Positions 1 to 9,011 of a DNA stretch of 59,590 nucleotides are shown here, piece by piece. Each line of letters opens with the position of its first letter. The stretch's first letter is position 1. This DNA is from Nodosilinea sp. LEGE 06152 (GTDB lineage: Bacteria; Cyanobacteriota; Cyanobacteriia; Phormidesmidales; Phormidesmidaceae). The position numbers and the translations under genes are program-made. Location: positions 27,737-87,326 of the forward strand of contig NZ_JADEWR010000005.1 in assembly GCF_015207525.1 (NCBI RefSeq), written 5' to 3'. The notes beneath the pieces are model-generated. The model ran no database searches, was not told the DNA's origin, and saw nothing but the letters and a program-made list of their open reading frames with translations.

Positions 1-1
1 G

Positions 2-1612
2 CGAGACTTCAGCCCCTTTAAGCCAGCCCTGGCAAACCTCTCCGCTGAGCGGCGCAGCACCATGGATGCCCTGGTGCTAGAAGCGACCATTCCCCAATTG
101 CAGCAACTCATGGCCAGCGGCGACCTCTCCGCCGAGGAACTGGTGGTCTACTACCTCGATCGCATCCAGCGCTACGACGTCAACCAGCTCAACTCGGTGA
201 TGGAGCTGAACCCAAATGCTCTGGCGATCGCCCGCAATCTCGATGCAGAACGAGCCGAAGGCAATCTGTGGGGGGCGATGCACGGCATCCCGGTGTTGGT
301 CAAAGACAACATCACCACGGGCGACCAGATGCACACCACCGCCGGAGCCTATGCTCTGAAAGATTGGCGGGGCGATCGCGATGCCCAGTTGGTCAAAAAC
401 CTGCGCAATGCCGGAGCCGTCATTCTCGGCAAGGCCAACCTGTCGGAATGGGCCAACTATGTAGACCCCGCTATGCCCAGTGGTTTTAGTGCACTGGGTG
501 GACAAACCCGCCACCCCTACGGCCCCTTTGACCCGCTCGGCTCTAGCTCTGGCTCTGCTGTGTCGGTAGCGGCCAACCTCACCGCCGTCAGCGTTGGCAG
601 CGAAACCCAGGGCTCGATCCTCAAACCAGCGGCCACCAATAATGTCGTTGGGCTAAAACCCACCCACGGCCTGGTCAGCGGCGACTACGTCATTCCCCTG
701 GTGGACTGGATGGATGTGCCGGGGCCAATTGGGCGACATGTCGTTGATGTGGCCACCCTGCTCACGGCCCTCACCCACACCAACGAAGGGGCGGAGGAAA
801 GCCCCGATCCCGATGTGGCGGAGCTGCAAAGCGAAGACTTTACCCGGTTTCTGGATCTGGAGCAGGCCAGGCAACGGCGGGTGGGCGTAGCCGTGACCTC
901 AGAGGCGACGTTCGCCCAGCTAGAAGCCTTCCTTGCTAACCCGCCCGCAGACCTGCCAGCGAATGTGCAAACGGCTCTGCCGAATGTTATCAAAGTGCTT
1001 CAGACGAGCAATCAAGCAGCCAAAGCGGCGATCGCCGCCCTCACCCAGCAGGGCATCACCGCTGTCGAGCTGGATAACGCCGCCGTGCCCCGCGCACCGG
1101 ATGCCAACGCCGCCCTGCCCCCCGGCTTCAAAGCATCCCTAAATGCCTTTTTGCCCACCCTGCCCAACCCACCCGTCGCCGCCCTGATCGATGTGGTGTC
1201 TTTCAACTACGCCGACCCCGCCAACCGCATTCCCTATGGGCAAGACGACCTGATCAACGCCCAGCGCAGCGACAGCCCCTCTGCTGCCTACACCACCCTG
1301 CGCGAAACCCACCAAACCACCGCCCGCACTGACCTCAATAAAGTCTTTGCCGATGCGGGTATTGATGTCTTGATTGCCGAAACCCAAGCCTACGCCCCCG
1401 CTGGCTATCCGGCGCTGACCGTCCCCATCGGCTTTGCGGAGACGGGCGAACCCCTGGGCATTTTCCTAATCGGCAAAGCCCTCAGCGAACCCGATCTGCT
1501 GGCGGTGGGCTATGCGATCGAGCAAGCTACCCAAATCCGCCAGCCCCCCGATCTGGACAAGACCCTAGCCACATTCACCAACCTCCACCACGCCACACCC
1601 AGCCCCCAATAA
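2..1612 (+). CDS. Amidase signature family enzyme, 5' end outside window
   Basis: Hydrolyses an amide bond of an unknown substrate, probably in the cytoplasm. The amidase-signature triad is visible when numbered from the Met at 62: Lys in VKDN (about residue 81), the cis-Ser in GSSSGSA, and the nucleophile Ser in GSETQGSI. The frame has no stop between base 2 and the Met at 62. The upstream residues (DFSPFKPALANLSAERR) look like amidase sequence leading into DALVLEATI, so the true start probably lies outside the window. The C-terminal half has the usual YPALTVPIG stretch. A secreted hydrolase gene follows after 56 bp on the same strand. The substrate cannot be read from the sequence. Confidence 0.92.
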   Translation, partial: RDFSPFKPALANLSAERRSTMDALVLEATIPQLQQLMASGDLSAEELVVYYLDRIQRYDVNQLNSVMELNPNALAIARNLDAERAEGNLWGAMHGIPVLVKDNITTGDQMHTTAGAYALKDWRGDRDAQLVKNLRNAGAVILGKANLSEWANYVDPAMPSGFSALGGQTRHPYGPFDPLGSSSGSAVSVAANLTAVSVGSETQGSILKPAATNNVVGLKPTHGLVSGDYVIPLVDWMDVPGPIGRHVVDVATLLTALTHTNEGAEESPDPDVAELQSEDFTRFLDLEQARQRRVGVAVTSEATFAQLEAFLANPPADLPANVQTALPNVIKVLQTSNQAAKAAIAALTQQGITAVELDNAAVPRAPDANAALPPGFKASLNAFLPTLPNPPVAALIDVVSFNYADPANRIPYGQDDLINAQRSDSPSAAYTTLRETHQTTARTDLNKVFADAGIDVLIAETQAYAPAGYPALTVPIGFAETGEPLGIFLIGKALSEPDLLAVGYAIEQATQIRQPPDLDKTLATFTNLHHATPSPQ

Positions 1613-1668
1613 CCCACCCCACTGCCAAAAATTCAAAATTCAAAACTCTCCCCCGACTCCCGACCCCC

Positions 1669-3645
1669 ATGAAACACCTAACCCGCACCCTCTCCCTCCC
1701 CCTTCTCACCCTCGCCGCTGCCCTCGTCGCCCAAATTCCCGCCCTGGCCCAAACCCCGCGCTACCCCACCGTTATCCCCTGCCCCACTGTGCTACCCCCC
1801 AACGAAATTGAGGGCAAAACCATCACCTGTGGCGTGTTCACCGTGCCCGAAAACTATGCCGAGCCCAACGGTCGCCAGATCGACCTCACCTATGCAGTAC
1901 TTCACAGCCACAGCCTTTCCCCCGCTCCCGACCCGGTGATGGATCTGCGCGGCGGGCCGGGGGGCAGCACCCTGGAGTCGAACTCGTTAGGAACGCGGGC
2001 GAAAATCTACGAGCCCCTGCGCCAGACCCGCGACATTGTTGTACTCGACCAGCGGGGTACCCAGTTCTCCAATCGGCTGGGCTGTGCCCCGGTGGGGCTG
2101 GTGACCTACAAGCTGCTTTTAAATCCCGATAGCGAGTACGCGGGCCTGCTCGATCCGCTGATCGAACAGATGCGATCGCGCTTTCCCGATGCCCCCGACA
2201 ACCAAGTCCAAGCCTATGCCTTCTTCGATCTCTGTGCCCGCATTCTAGAAAACCAGGGCAACGACCTCAGCAATTACAACACCCCCAACAGCGCCCAGGA
2301 CGTAGTGAACCTGACCGCCGCCCTGGGCTACGACAAAATCAACCTCTACGGCATTTCCTACGGCACCTACCTGGCCCAGCGAATTATGGCCAACCACCCC
2401 GACCGAGTGCGCAGCGTGGTGCTCGACTCGACGGTGCCCATGCAGGCCAACAAGTATGAAGCGATCGTCCGCGACCTGGAGGTCAGCTTCCTCAACCTGG
2501 TCGAAGACTGCGAGGCCGAGGCCGCCTGCGGTGCCGCCTACCCCAACCTCCGCGATCGCACCGTCGCCCTGCTTAACCAGCTCGATCAAGCGCCCCTGCC
2601 CCTGGCAGAACCGATTACGCCCCTAGAACGCACCACCCCCATCGAGCAGGTCACCGCCGCCGATTTTGCCACGCTGATTGAGCTGATGAATCACCACCCC
2701 GGCCAGATTGCCCCCTACCTGCCGCTAACTGTTCAAGAGCTAGAGCAGGGCATCACCACCACCTTTGCCGGGGTGATCACCGGGGCACTGTTCAGTAGCA
2801 CGGCCAACTCACCAACCTTTGAATCTTCGCCCGAGGCCTACCGCCTGCAAGCGCGAGATTTTGAGGCCAAGGCGGAGGATATTCTGCGAGCCAGGGCGAC
2901 CGCTGCCGAAACCAGCCGCCCCGCCAGCCAATGGGTACAGCAGATCGAAGCCATTGCCGACACCCTGCCCGAAGCCGAGAATACCCTGCTGATGGTCAAC
3001 CTCATGGGGGTGGGCTATCAGCAGGCCCCCCGCAACCGCCAGACCCTGATCGACTTTGTAGCCGAAGAATTTGAAGGCGACAACGCCGCCACCCTCACCG
3101 CTGCCGTCAACGCGATGTCTGAGGTGGAGGTTCGCCATATCTACGACGTGGTATCGGCCCTTACCGACTCGGCGCTTGCCATTGATGCCGAGATCACCTC
3201 AGGGATGTTTCGCAGTGTAGACTGCCGCGAACTGGTGCCCTTTAGCAACCCGGCCCAAACCCAGGCCAACTACGCGGCTATGCTCATGCCCCAGCTCGGC
3301 ACCGGGCGGGTAGTGGCGGCCCAACAAGCCTACGAAGTCTGCTCCTTCTGGCCCGTAGAGGCAGCCCCCGCCAGCGAACACGCCCCCATTAACAGCAGCA
3401 TTCCTACCCTGGTGCTGCAAGGCCGCTATGATGTGCAAACCAACACCGAAATGGGCATCGGGGTAATGGAAGGCCTCCGCAACGGCACCTTTGTGGAGCT
3501 TTCCAGCACGGGCCACGGGGCGATCGTCGCCTCCCAGTGCGCCAAAGACATCGGCGTGGCCTTTGTGAATGACCCGGAGCGCACGCCGGATACGAGCTGC
3601 ACCGCTGGGCTATTCCCTAACTTTGTGATGCCACCTGCTGATTAG
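1669..3645 (+). CDS. Secreted alpha/beta hydrolase, TAP-like (S33 peptidase family)
   Basis: Probable exported aminopeptidase/esterase of the tripeptidyl-aminopeptidase-like family. A signal peptide is evident (hydrophobic LPLLTLAAALVAQIPALAQ at the N-terminus, cleavage likely after ALA or AQ). The oxyanion-hole motif RGGPGG lies near residue 95 and the nucleophile elbow GISYGT near residue 230. Near the C-terminus come the acid in GRYDVQT and the His in STGHGA, as in the TAP-like C-terminal domain. At 658 aa it is longer than most members because of a large helical lid insert in the middle. It lies 56 bp after the amidase and may be co-transcribed with it. Substrate unknown. Confidence 0.88.
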   Translation: MKHLTRTLSLPLLTLAAALVAQIPALAQTPRYPTVIPCPTVLPPNEIEGKTITCGVFTVPENYAEPNGRQIDLTYAVLHSHSLSPAPDPVMDLRGGPGGSTLESNSLGTRAKIYEPLRQTRDIVVLDQRGTQFSNRLGCAPVGLVTYKLLLNPDSEYAGLLDPLIEQMRSRFPDAPDNQVQAYAFFDLCARILENQGNDLSNYNTPNSAQDVVNLTAALGYDKINLYGISYGTYLAQRIMANHPDRVRSVVLDSTVPMQANKYEAIVRDLEVSFLNLVEDCEAEAACGAAYPNLRDRTVALLNQLDQAPLPLAEPITPLERTTPIEQVTAADFATLIELMNHHPGQIAPYLPLTVQELEQGITTTFAGVITGALFSSTANSPTFESSPEAYRLQARDFEAKAEDILRARATAAETSRPASQWVQQIEAIADTLPEAENTLLMVNLMGVGYQQAPRNRQTLIDFVAEEFEGDNAATLTAAVNAMSEVEVRHIYDVVSALTDSALAIDAEITSGMFRSVDCRELVPFSNPAQTQANYAAMLMPQLGTGRVVAAQQAYEVCSFWPVEAAPASEHAPINSSIPTLVLQGRYDVQTNTEMGIGVMEGLRNGTFVELSSTGHGAIVASQCAKDIGVAFVNDPERTPDTSCTAGLFPNFVMPPAD

Positions 3646-4285
3646 CTTGGGAGTGAGTAGCGATAGGTCATCTCTAATATCAGAGACGGCCTATCGGAGG
3701 CCGTAGTGGACAAGGAAGGGCTTGAAAAGCCTATCGATCGCCTGATGCCTGAACCGATTGCTCTAGGCTGGTTCCGACTAGCGATTGCGCGTATAGCCGA
3801 ATAGAGCGTATAGGATCGGCATCTACTCAGCGTAATATTCTAAAAAATCAAGGGTTCTGAAAAATCTCAAGCTCCAGCTTGGGATTAGTTCCCAATCAGA
3901 TTGCATAGTTGCCCGCGCCGCAACTACTCCACGGTTAGATCTGTGTGAAAGCCCTCTCCATACAAGGCATTCAAGGCAATTGAGGGACTTGGCTGTGACT
4001 TTATAGAGAACGGCAAAATCAGGCTTTGAGACAACTGGCACAGAGCAGCACAGGCCAAATCAAGTCCATTTCTCAGCGCTACTGGTATAGAGCACATTTG
4101 CTTACAGACTATGAAAAGAATTCTCATGTGATCTTTTCCTGGCTGAGCTTCTGTTGCGTCGGCTGTGAGCCTGGTAGGGGCGATCGCTGGTGGGGGCGAT
4201 CGCAAGGAGACTAGGCCAAGCAGTTTCGCCGAGGCCAGCACAGCAATGCCCACTAGCTGGAGTAGGTCAAAGCCCAACCAGTGCT
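3646..4285. other. Gene-free stretch carrying an inverted copy of a dispersed repeat
   Basis: I see no convincing gene. A short hairpin (ACGGCC at 3686, GGCCGT at 3699) follows the hydrolase and may help end its transcript, but it has no T-tract. From about 3823 to 4110 the sequence is similar, in reverse orientation, to 28140-28460. Short peptides encoded by the two copies (MPVVSK, then AVLxK, then VAARA) resemble each other only because the DNA is repeated. Confidence 0.6.
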
Positions 4286-4825
4286 CTACAGCTGCGAGAT
4301 CGCCTCCACCTTCTCCTCCTCCGACACATCGAGGTATCGCTGCAGCGCCGCCATCGACGACCACCCGCCCAGATCTTGAATTGCCTTCAGCCGCACCCCC
4401 GCCTTATCCAACCGCGTTGCCCAGGTGCGCCGGTTGCTGTGGGTGCTGTAGCCGCGCAGACCGAGACGGTCGCACGCCTTTCGCAACGCAAGATCGCACG
4501 CCTGCCGCGTAATCGGCCCCTCTCCACTCCGCCCCGGAAACAGATAGCCCCGACTGGGTAAATCCGCCGCCGCCAGCACCGCTTTTAGCTTGGGATGAAT
4601 CGGCACCGCTCGCGTGCGTTTCGTCTTCGTCGTCGCCTTGCGCAGCACGATCGTCTCCCCCACCACATCCTCCGCCCGTAGCTGCCGTGCCTCACTCACC
4701 CGGCAGCCCGTGTAGTAGCAGATCGAAAACAGCGAGCGCATCTTTGGGCTCAGCTCCCCCATCACCTGCTCGAACTGGTCCGCCGACCAAATTTCCGCCT
4801 GGTCATGGCGATCGCGCTTCGGCAT
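4286..4825 (-). CDS. Small tyrosine recombinase (phage integrase family), catalytic domain only
   Basis: Site-specific recombinase of 179 aa containing only the catalytic domain. Box I Arg lies in TGCRVSEARQL. A Lys lies in the KATTKTKRTRAVP beta-hairpin. The box II HxxR motif is HSNR in STHSNRRTWATRL. The third position is the GGWSS Trp, and the nucleophile is Tyr in LQRYLDV. There is no N-terminal SAM-like DNA-binding domain. The start is supported by a second copy near 24.0 kb, where the same MPKR start and a GAGGG ribosome binding site 7-9 bases upstream are conserved. An IS1-family element begins 12 bp upstream of the start codon, so its native promoter has been displaced. It is not an integron integrase: it is too short and has no IntI-type box II region. 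Confidence 0.85.
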   Translation of the reverse strand: MPKRDRHDQAEIWSADQFEQVMGELSPKMRSLFSICYYTGCRVSEARQLRAEDVVGETIVLRKATTKTKRTRAVPIHPKLKAVLAAADLPSRGYLFPGRSGEGPITRQACDLALRKACDRLGLRGYSTHSNRRTWATRLDKAGVRLKAIQDLGGWSSMAALQRYLDVSEEEKVEAISQL

Positions 4826-4849
4826 CTCTATACCCTCGGCGTTGCTGAA

Positions 4850-5224
4850 TCAAGAGATGAACCTTGACGGGACTGGCACATCGCCGAACTTGAGGTAGTG
4901 AAGTAACAAGCGAACAGAGTGAGCCAGCATTTCTACGGTCTTGGAGTAGCAGAGCGTTTTGCGGTGCAGACGGGCTAGATAGTGCCGTAATCGAGTGTTC
5001 TCTCCTTCAACCCGAGTCATATAGGTTTTGCTGACAATCTGATCGCCTGCTGGAATAAAGCTGGGATACACCGTCCATCCATCGGTGACATAGAAGTAAC
5101 ACTGCCAGCTGCCAACCAGGGTCCAAAGCGGTTGAAACGTCTCGGCACTATGGTCGCCTAAGACCCAACCCAAGATTCCTTTTTTGAAGTGGTCAACGGC
5201 TGTCCACAGCCAAATCTTGTTTTT
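4850..5224 (-). CDS. insB: IS1-family InsB' (catalytic part of transposase), other frame
   Basis: Continues the transposase in a second frame: KIWLWTAVDHFKK, then GWVLGDHSAETF, then a Glu in TRVEGENTRLRHY, matching the later acidic residues of the IS1 DDE domain. It has no start of its own that makes sense and must be translated as an InsAB' fusion. Canonical IS1 uses a -1 slip. Here the frame offset needs +1 (or -2) at an A7 run; one more A would restore a -1 arrangement. Either one A has been lost or fusion depends on slippage in the A-run. Activity is therefore uncertain. Confidence 0.85.
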   Translation of the reverse strand, partial: KNKIWLWTAVDHFKKGILGWVLGDHSAETFQPLWTLVGSWQCYFYVTDGWTVYPSFIPAGDQIVSKTYMTRVEGENTRLRHYLARLHRKTLCYSKTVEMLAHSVRLLLHYLKFGDVPVPSRFIS

Positions 5225-5552
5225 TTGAGCCTACAAAGGTTTCCAACTCGTCGAGTTCGCCGACCTCTGGCGTCGTTTCAGGGGCGTAAGCATCGGGGAG
5301 GCGTTCGCCCACTTGCTTCACCCAAGTAATGACCGTCGTATGGTGCACCCCTTTGACTCGCTCTATCGCTCGAAACCCAGCGCCGTTAACGTACATCTTG
5401 AGGCATTCGCGTCTGACCTCATCCGAGTACCCTCGGTGAGGCTCATAGGCCTCAATAAACTGACGACCGCAGGCTACACAGATGTGGTTTTGTTTACCTT
5501 TCCGCTTGCCATTCTTACGGATGTGAGTGGCTCCACATTCTGGACATTGCAT
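5193..5552 (-). CDS. insA: IS1-family InsA (zinc-finger/HTH part of transposase)
   Basis: 119 aa. The N-terminal zinc finger (CPECG, then CVACGRQF) and the HTH segment (GAGFRAIERVKGVHHTTVITWVK) are typical InsA. The frame continues into the first catalytic region, GELDELETFVGSKK, then runs to a stop after a run of seven A residues (seven T on the plus strand at 5220-5226). The catalytic Asp of the DDE transposase (ELDELE) is therefore encoded in this frame and needs a frameshift to join the rest. Confidence 0.88.
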   Translation of the reverse strand: MQCPECGATHIRKNGKRKGKQNHICVACGRQFIEAYEPHRGYSDEVRRECLKMYVNGAGFRAIERVKGVHHTTVITWVKQVGERLPDAYAPETTPEVGELDELETFVGSKKQDLAVDSR

Positions 5553-5581
5553 CGCAGATCACCCTAACTCATCTCTCAATT

Positions 5582-5800
5582 ATGCAACGCCGCTTCTTTT
5601 TGGGGCTAGGAGCCACCTGTTTGTGGTTGCAGTCTACGGATGCCTTTACCGTCCTCGGGGTGGCTTCGTTAGTGGCTGCGGCCGTGCGGTTGATATCGAG
5701 CATCGCTGACCACAGCGTTACCCTCAAAAATATTGGCGGTGTGGTGGCAGAAGCCTGCTTGGGGACTCTGTTTTTGCTGAGCTGGATGTGGCAGTCCTGA
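5582..5800 (+). CDS. Small membrane ORF, probably truncated by the IS
   Basis: A 72-aa frame with two hydrophobic stretches (TVLGVASLVAAAVRLISSI and VVAEACLGTLFLLSWMW) that looks like a real membrane protein by composition. Its first codons (ATGCAACGCC) lie inside the IS1 terminal repeat, so the original N-terminus has probably been replaced. No clear ribosome binding site is seen. It converges with the carotenoid oxygenase gene 21 bp away. Family not recognised. Confidence 0.4.
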   Translation: MQRRFFLGLGATCLWLQSTDAFTVLGVASLVAAAVRLISSIADHSVTLKNIGGVVAEACLGTLFLLSWMWQS

Positions 5801-5821
5801 GCCGAAACCAGCTCATTAGCC

Positions 5822-7201
5822 CTAGGGAAGTGAGACCCAAGTGCCATGAAAGCCATAGGGAACCCGCTGCGGCATTTGAATGCGGGCAATGGGTTCATCC
5901 GTCATCGCTTGCGTGCTGACGACGACTAACTCAGATGCATCCTGCGCTTCATCGTGCACAAAGGTCATCAACCAGCCATCATCCTCGGCGGTTGCGTCTG
6001 GTCGCAGTACGAAAACCCCTTCGCCGCCATAACGTTCGGCTCCAAACGAGTGAACCTGAACGCTTCCGTTGTCCAAATCAAACTTCAGTAACCCATCAAA
6101 CTTCGGCATCGGGGTAGGCGTACTCTTACCAGCGTAACCATAGCGGGACTGCCGCCCCAAATACTGCTCATTAATGCGGGGAAACTCGCAGGCGCGATCG
6201 TCGAGAGCCTGTTCTCGCACAGCGCCTGTCTTCAGGTTAAACCGCCATTGGTGGAGCAAAGGCACGTCGCTGCCAACTTGGCGATTGTCTCCCTCGTGGG
6301 CATCAGGAGACGCCCCCAAAACGTTGGTGCTGCCCGTGCGACAAGCGATTAAAACAATGTCATCCCCATCCTCATAGGCATTTAGGGTATGGAAGACATA
6401 GCAGCTGGGTGCTTCAAACCAGCGAATCGTCCCGTTATCGCCATGGCGAGGCAGAATTCCAAATCGACTGGGGCGATCGCGCTCGAAGGCAAAGGCCGGT
6501 TCTCCCCGCTGTAGCCGCTCCAAGCGGAAGGTGAGGGGCAAATCCATGAACAGGGTGTAGTGCTCTGTGATGGCAAAGTCATGCATCATCACCCCGACCG
6601 GCAGATCGATTGGGACTGTTCGCAACAGGTCTCCCTCTGCCGATACGACACTGTATTTGACGTAGGGTGGTTGGGCTAGCGAATACCCAAAGAACATCAT
6701 TTCCCCGGTTACCGGATCTACTTTAGGATGGGCCGTCACAGGAGAGGCCAGCTTGCCGTTGAAGGTGTGGGCACCAATTGTTTCTAGCCCGGGCACATCA
6801 ATCGCGTGGGGTTCTCCCCCTTCCCAAAGCGCCAACAGGCGATCTCGATGCCATACGAGTGCTGTATTGGCCACGTTTTTGAAGCCTGCCTGGGACGGTT
6901 GGAGCAATCCGCCAAACACGGCCTGCCCTGCCTGTCGCTCTTGTTCAAACCCCTGCGTCCGAATATATCGATTGCGGTAGCTCGCTTTGCCGTCTTGGAT
7001 GTGAACGCCGTGCAGCATGCCATCCCCATCGAACCAGTGGTAAAGCCCCAAGGGTGAAAACTGAGGATTGGGACCATTGCGAACAAACATGCCCCTCAGT
7101 TCGGCTGGTAACTCGCCAACGACAGGCAATTCATCGACCGTTAACTCTGTCTCGACAGGGGCAAAGTTACCCGTGAGGTAGGGGTTGAGGGTGGTTGTCA
7201 T
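5822..7201 (-). CDS. Carotenoid cleavage oxygenase (RPE65/CCD family)
   Basis: Non-haem Fe(II) dioxygenase that splits a polyene double bond of a carotenoid or apocarotenoid. Length (459 aa) is normal for cyanobacterial members. The four His iron ligands are visible: about H158 (TAHPKVDP), H207 (MMHDFAIT), H271 (VFHTLNAYEDG) and H452 (GFHGTWV, seven residues from the C-terminus). The N-terminus has the family pattern LRGMFVRNGPNPQF and HWFDGDGMLHGV. It is a lone gene with about 1 kb of apparently non-coding DNA upstream. Which carotenoid and which bond are cut cannot be decided here. Confidence 0.94.
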   Translation of the reverse strand: MTTTLNPYLTGNFAPVETELTVDELPVVGELPAELRGMFVRNGPNPQFSPLGLYHWFDGDGMLHGVHIQDGKASYRNRYIRTQGFEQERQAGQAVFGGLLQPSQAGFKNVANTALVWHRDRLLALWEGGEPHAIDVPGLETIGAHTFNGKLASPVTAHPKVDPVTGEMMFFGYSLAQPPYVKYSVVSAEGDLLRTVPIDLPVGVMMHDFAITEHYTLFMDLPLTFRLERLQRGEPAFAFERDRPSRFGILPRHGDNGTIRWFEAPSCYVFHTLNAYEDGDDIVLIACRTGSTNVLGASPDAHEGDNRQVGSDVPLLHQWRFNLKTGAVREQALDDRACEFPRINEQYLGRQSRYGYAGKSTPTPMPKFDGLLKFDLDNGSVQVHSFGAERYGGEGVFVLRPDATAEDDGWLMTFVHDEAQDASELVVVSTQAMTDEPIARIQMPQRVPYGFHGTWVSLP

Positions 7202-8276
7202 AGGACCAGTAGATTGACGAGCAGCGGGAGCCGTTCATGGTTTTGTGGGATAGCTGTCTTGGCTGTCCCACTAAGACAGGTAGGATGCCCATTCCACATC
7301 ACCATCATCAGGACAAGTAGGCGATCTCACGCTCAAGGTAGCTGATATTTAAGTAGAACTGGCTAACAACTCTAGGGGCGATCGCTTCTTGAGATGGGGG
7401 CACCCTGATGGACGAGAGCGCTACCGACTGTAGTAGATAGACAACTTGGTATAGTCCCTACAGGCACCGCTGCCCCGTGGGGGCTTGTTTTTGGGTCAGT
7501 GTGACGTCGTTGACCGCCATTGAGCGCTTTTCCCCGCCATAGCTCTCTGCCTCTGTCTTCCCGTGCGTCATGGGGCGACACCGAGCGGCAAATAGCGCAG
7601 CAGCCTCAGCGGCGAGGGTAGCTACGCCCAGAAGGGCTACGCGTCCGAACCGTTCAGACACTACGCCATCCCTAGCGGGGTGAAATGCCCCTAAACTCCA
7701 TTCACCAAGCGGTTTAGCAATTTCGTCATCGCGATCGCACCGGCTCGTCCTTTCCCACTGGGGCACGGTCGGCCCAAGGCTGCACGATGATTCACGATGC
7801 CAGCAGAAAGCCCCCAGCAGCTGCCAAGGGCTGATGTGAAATTTCATTGGGGCCATTGTGCCTCAAGCCTGGCCCTAGCCTTGTCCTCGGTTGGTAGTCG
7901 CGATCGCATGGTGCGGACTCATAGCATTTTGATACCTCGTTGGTGTGATCTAACCTGAACTATCCCATCGACCTGGCCACGGAGCTGGTGAAGGGCTGCC
8001 CGTTTTTTACCCAACCCTTGGCGTACTGTGTGGCCTTTCCGTGCAGCCCCTAAGTAGGGGCGTAGCACTGGCGGCCTATCCAAAACTATCCCTGCGTGTG
8101 GGCAAAAATAGGCCGCCCCGTTAGGTGTCGGCTGTGGGTCACGTTGGTTCACGTTGGCCTGGCTCCATCACCTCAAGCTGTTGAAGCTCAAAAAGCATGG
8201 GCGCACAGCAAGAGCATGTTTCGCTACGGCTTTGACTATCCTAGAAACATCGTGCTTAATCTTGAACAAAAAACCG
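7202..8276. other. Gene-poor stretch with decayed element sequence
   Basis: No gene can be supported. The longest open frame (7458-7856, minus) has no ribosome binding site or recognisable domain. Around 7463-7485, read on the minus strand, there is a degenerate relative of the CCCCCACGGG...GCAGCGGTGCC stem seen in the terminator at 42969. Near 7822 the phrase GGGCTGATGTGAAATTTCAT recurs in similar form near 31412. I read this as remnants of mobile DNA. Confidence 0.45.
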
Positions 8277-8753
8277 ATGAGTTTCTCCACGTCTTACAGT
8301 TTGTGTCCGGTACTTAGGTTAGCTCGAATTTTTTCCATCACAGCAGCCTTAACCACAATCGCGACCACTACCGCTCAAGCAATTCCGGTTCCACCTCGCA
8401 CCGAAAGCTTGACGGCGATTGGAGGTCAAATTACCGAAATCCAAGCTGTCCGCATCCCCGTTGCCGATAATGTCACGGGATCAGAGACGCGGGTTTCGCT
8501 TCAGTTCACCCTGAATGGCTGCCTCGACTCACTACTGCCCGTTTTGTCGTACAGCGAAGTGATCGGACGCCGCGCCACTATCTATGTGACTGCACTGAAT
8601 GCCAACAACCCTGAATCCGCCTTCACCAACTGTGTCGTCAGCCCGCAAGCGACGGCACAAGTTAGCGTCCCTGGAATTTTTCAGCCGCAACAGGTGCGCG
8701 TCGTATTCCTAGGCGCGCCACCAGAAGCGCAAGTTGTGCGCGGTCAAAGGTAA
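8277..8753 (+). CDS. Secreted hypothetical protein
   Basis: 158 aa from the ATG at 8277 (start MSFSTSY). A typical signal peptide follows (RIFSITAALTTIATTTAQA, cleavage likely after AQA), which is why this start is preferred to one 41 codons upstream. The mature part is about 120 residues, polar and beta-rich, with two cysteines (NGCLDS and TNCVVS) that could form a disulphide. No known domain recognised. It stands alone next to repeat DNA; exported location is inferred from the signal peptide only. Confidence 0.62.
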   Translation: MSFSTSYSLCPVLRLARIFSITAALTTIATTTAQAIPVPPRTESLTAIGGQITEIQAVRIPVADNVTGSETRVSLQFTLNGCLDSLLPVLSYSEVIGRRATIYVTALNANNPESAFTNCVVSPQATAQVSVPGIFQPQQVRVVFLGAPPEAQVVRGQR

Positions 8754-8835
8754 TCTTTGAGTCAGCAAATGTCAGGAAGCTGGGCGGTTCCTTTTTTGCG
8801 CTAACTATTGCAGAACATTCTTGAATAATTGCCTG

Positions 8836-9008
8836 CGCGCGCAGCTAGCCGTTCCGGCTTGCCTCACACCTATACTCACAGGAGGCCCTGGCGTAGCTAA
8901 GTGGTAATTGTCCAACGCCGGGGTGGACAAGTATTGGAACGTTTCACGAAAGAGCCGCCGAGGGGGATTGGGATGCTGGTTGCAGCGCGGGCAGCTAAAC
9001 AGGACTCA
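8836..9008 (+). repeat. Dispersed repeat copy 1, upstream of cassette unit A
   Basis: Non-coding repeat whose recognisable parts, in order, are a GCCTGCGCGCGCAGCTAGCC core, a TTGTCCA...TGGACAA inverted repeat, GGAACGTTTCACGAAAG, and GCGCGGGCAGCTA...AGGACTCAGAG. Further copies lie at about 9838, 31578 and 34403. Partial copies lie at 28318, 39818 and (inverted) 54258. Copy 1 runs straight into the cassette leader at about 9012. Confidence 0.75.
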
Positions 9009-9011
9009 GAG

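Larger units (their letters stand above)
4838..5591 (-). mobile_element. IS1-family insertion sequence, 754 bp
   Basis: Near-complete IS1-type element. Imperfect terminal inverted repeats lie at 4838-4861 and 5568-5591; both read inward from GGCGTTGC, then AAT, then AGAGATGA. It encodes a two-frame InsA/InsB' transposase on the minus strand. Its length is close to the IS1 norm of about 770 bp. I cannot see an 8-9 bp target duplication (left flank TATACCCTC, right flank GCTTCTTTT), which suggests an old insertion or rearranged flanks. The left end touches the promoter region of the small tyrosine recombinase. The right end overlaps the start of a small membrane ORF. Confidence 0.88.

Noticed and set aside
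4286..4825. Integron integrase (IntI) for the cassettes
   Set aside because: Only 179 aa, no IntI-specific insertion near box II, GGWSS in place of LGHSD, and far from the cassette leader; the 24443 protein is also too divergent to be IntI.
5822..7201. Antisense frames within the carotenoid oxygenase and other large genes
   Set aside because: They follow the codon periodicity of the sense gene and have no start signals of their own.
7458..7856. 132-aa gene on the minus strand
   Set aside because: Odd composition, no RBS, no domain, and overlaps relic repeat sequence.
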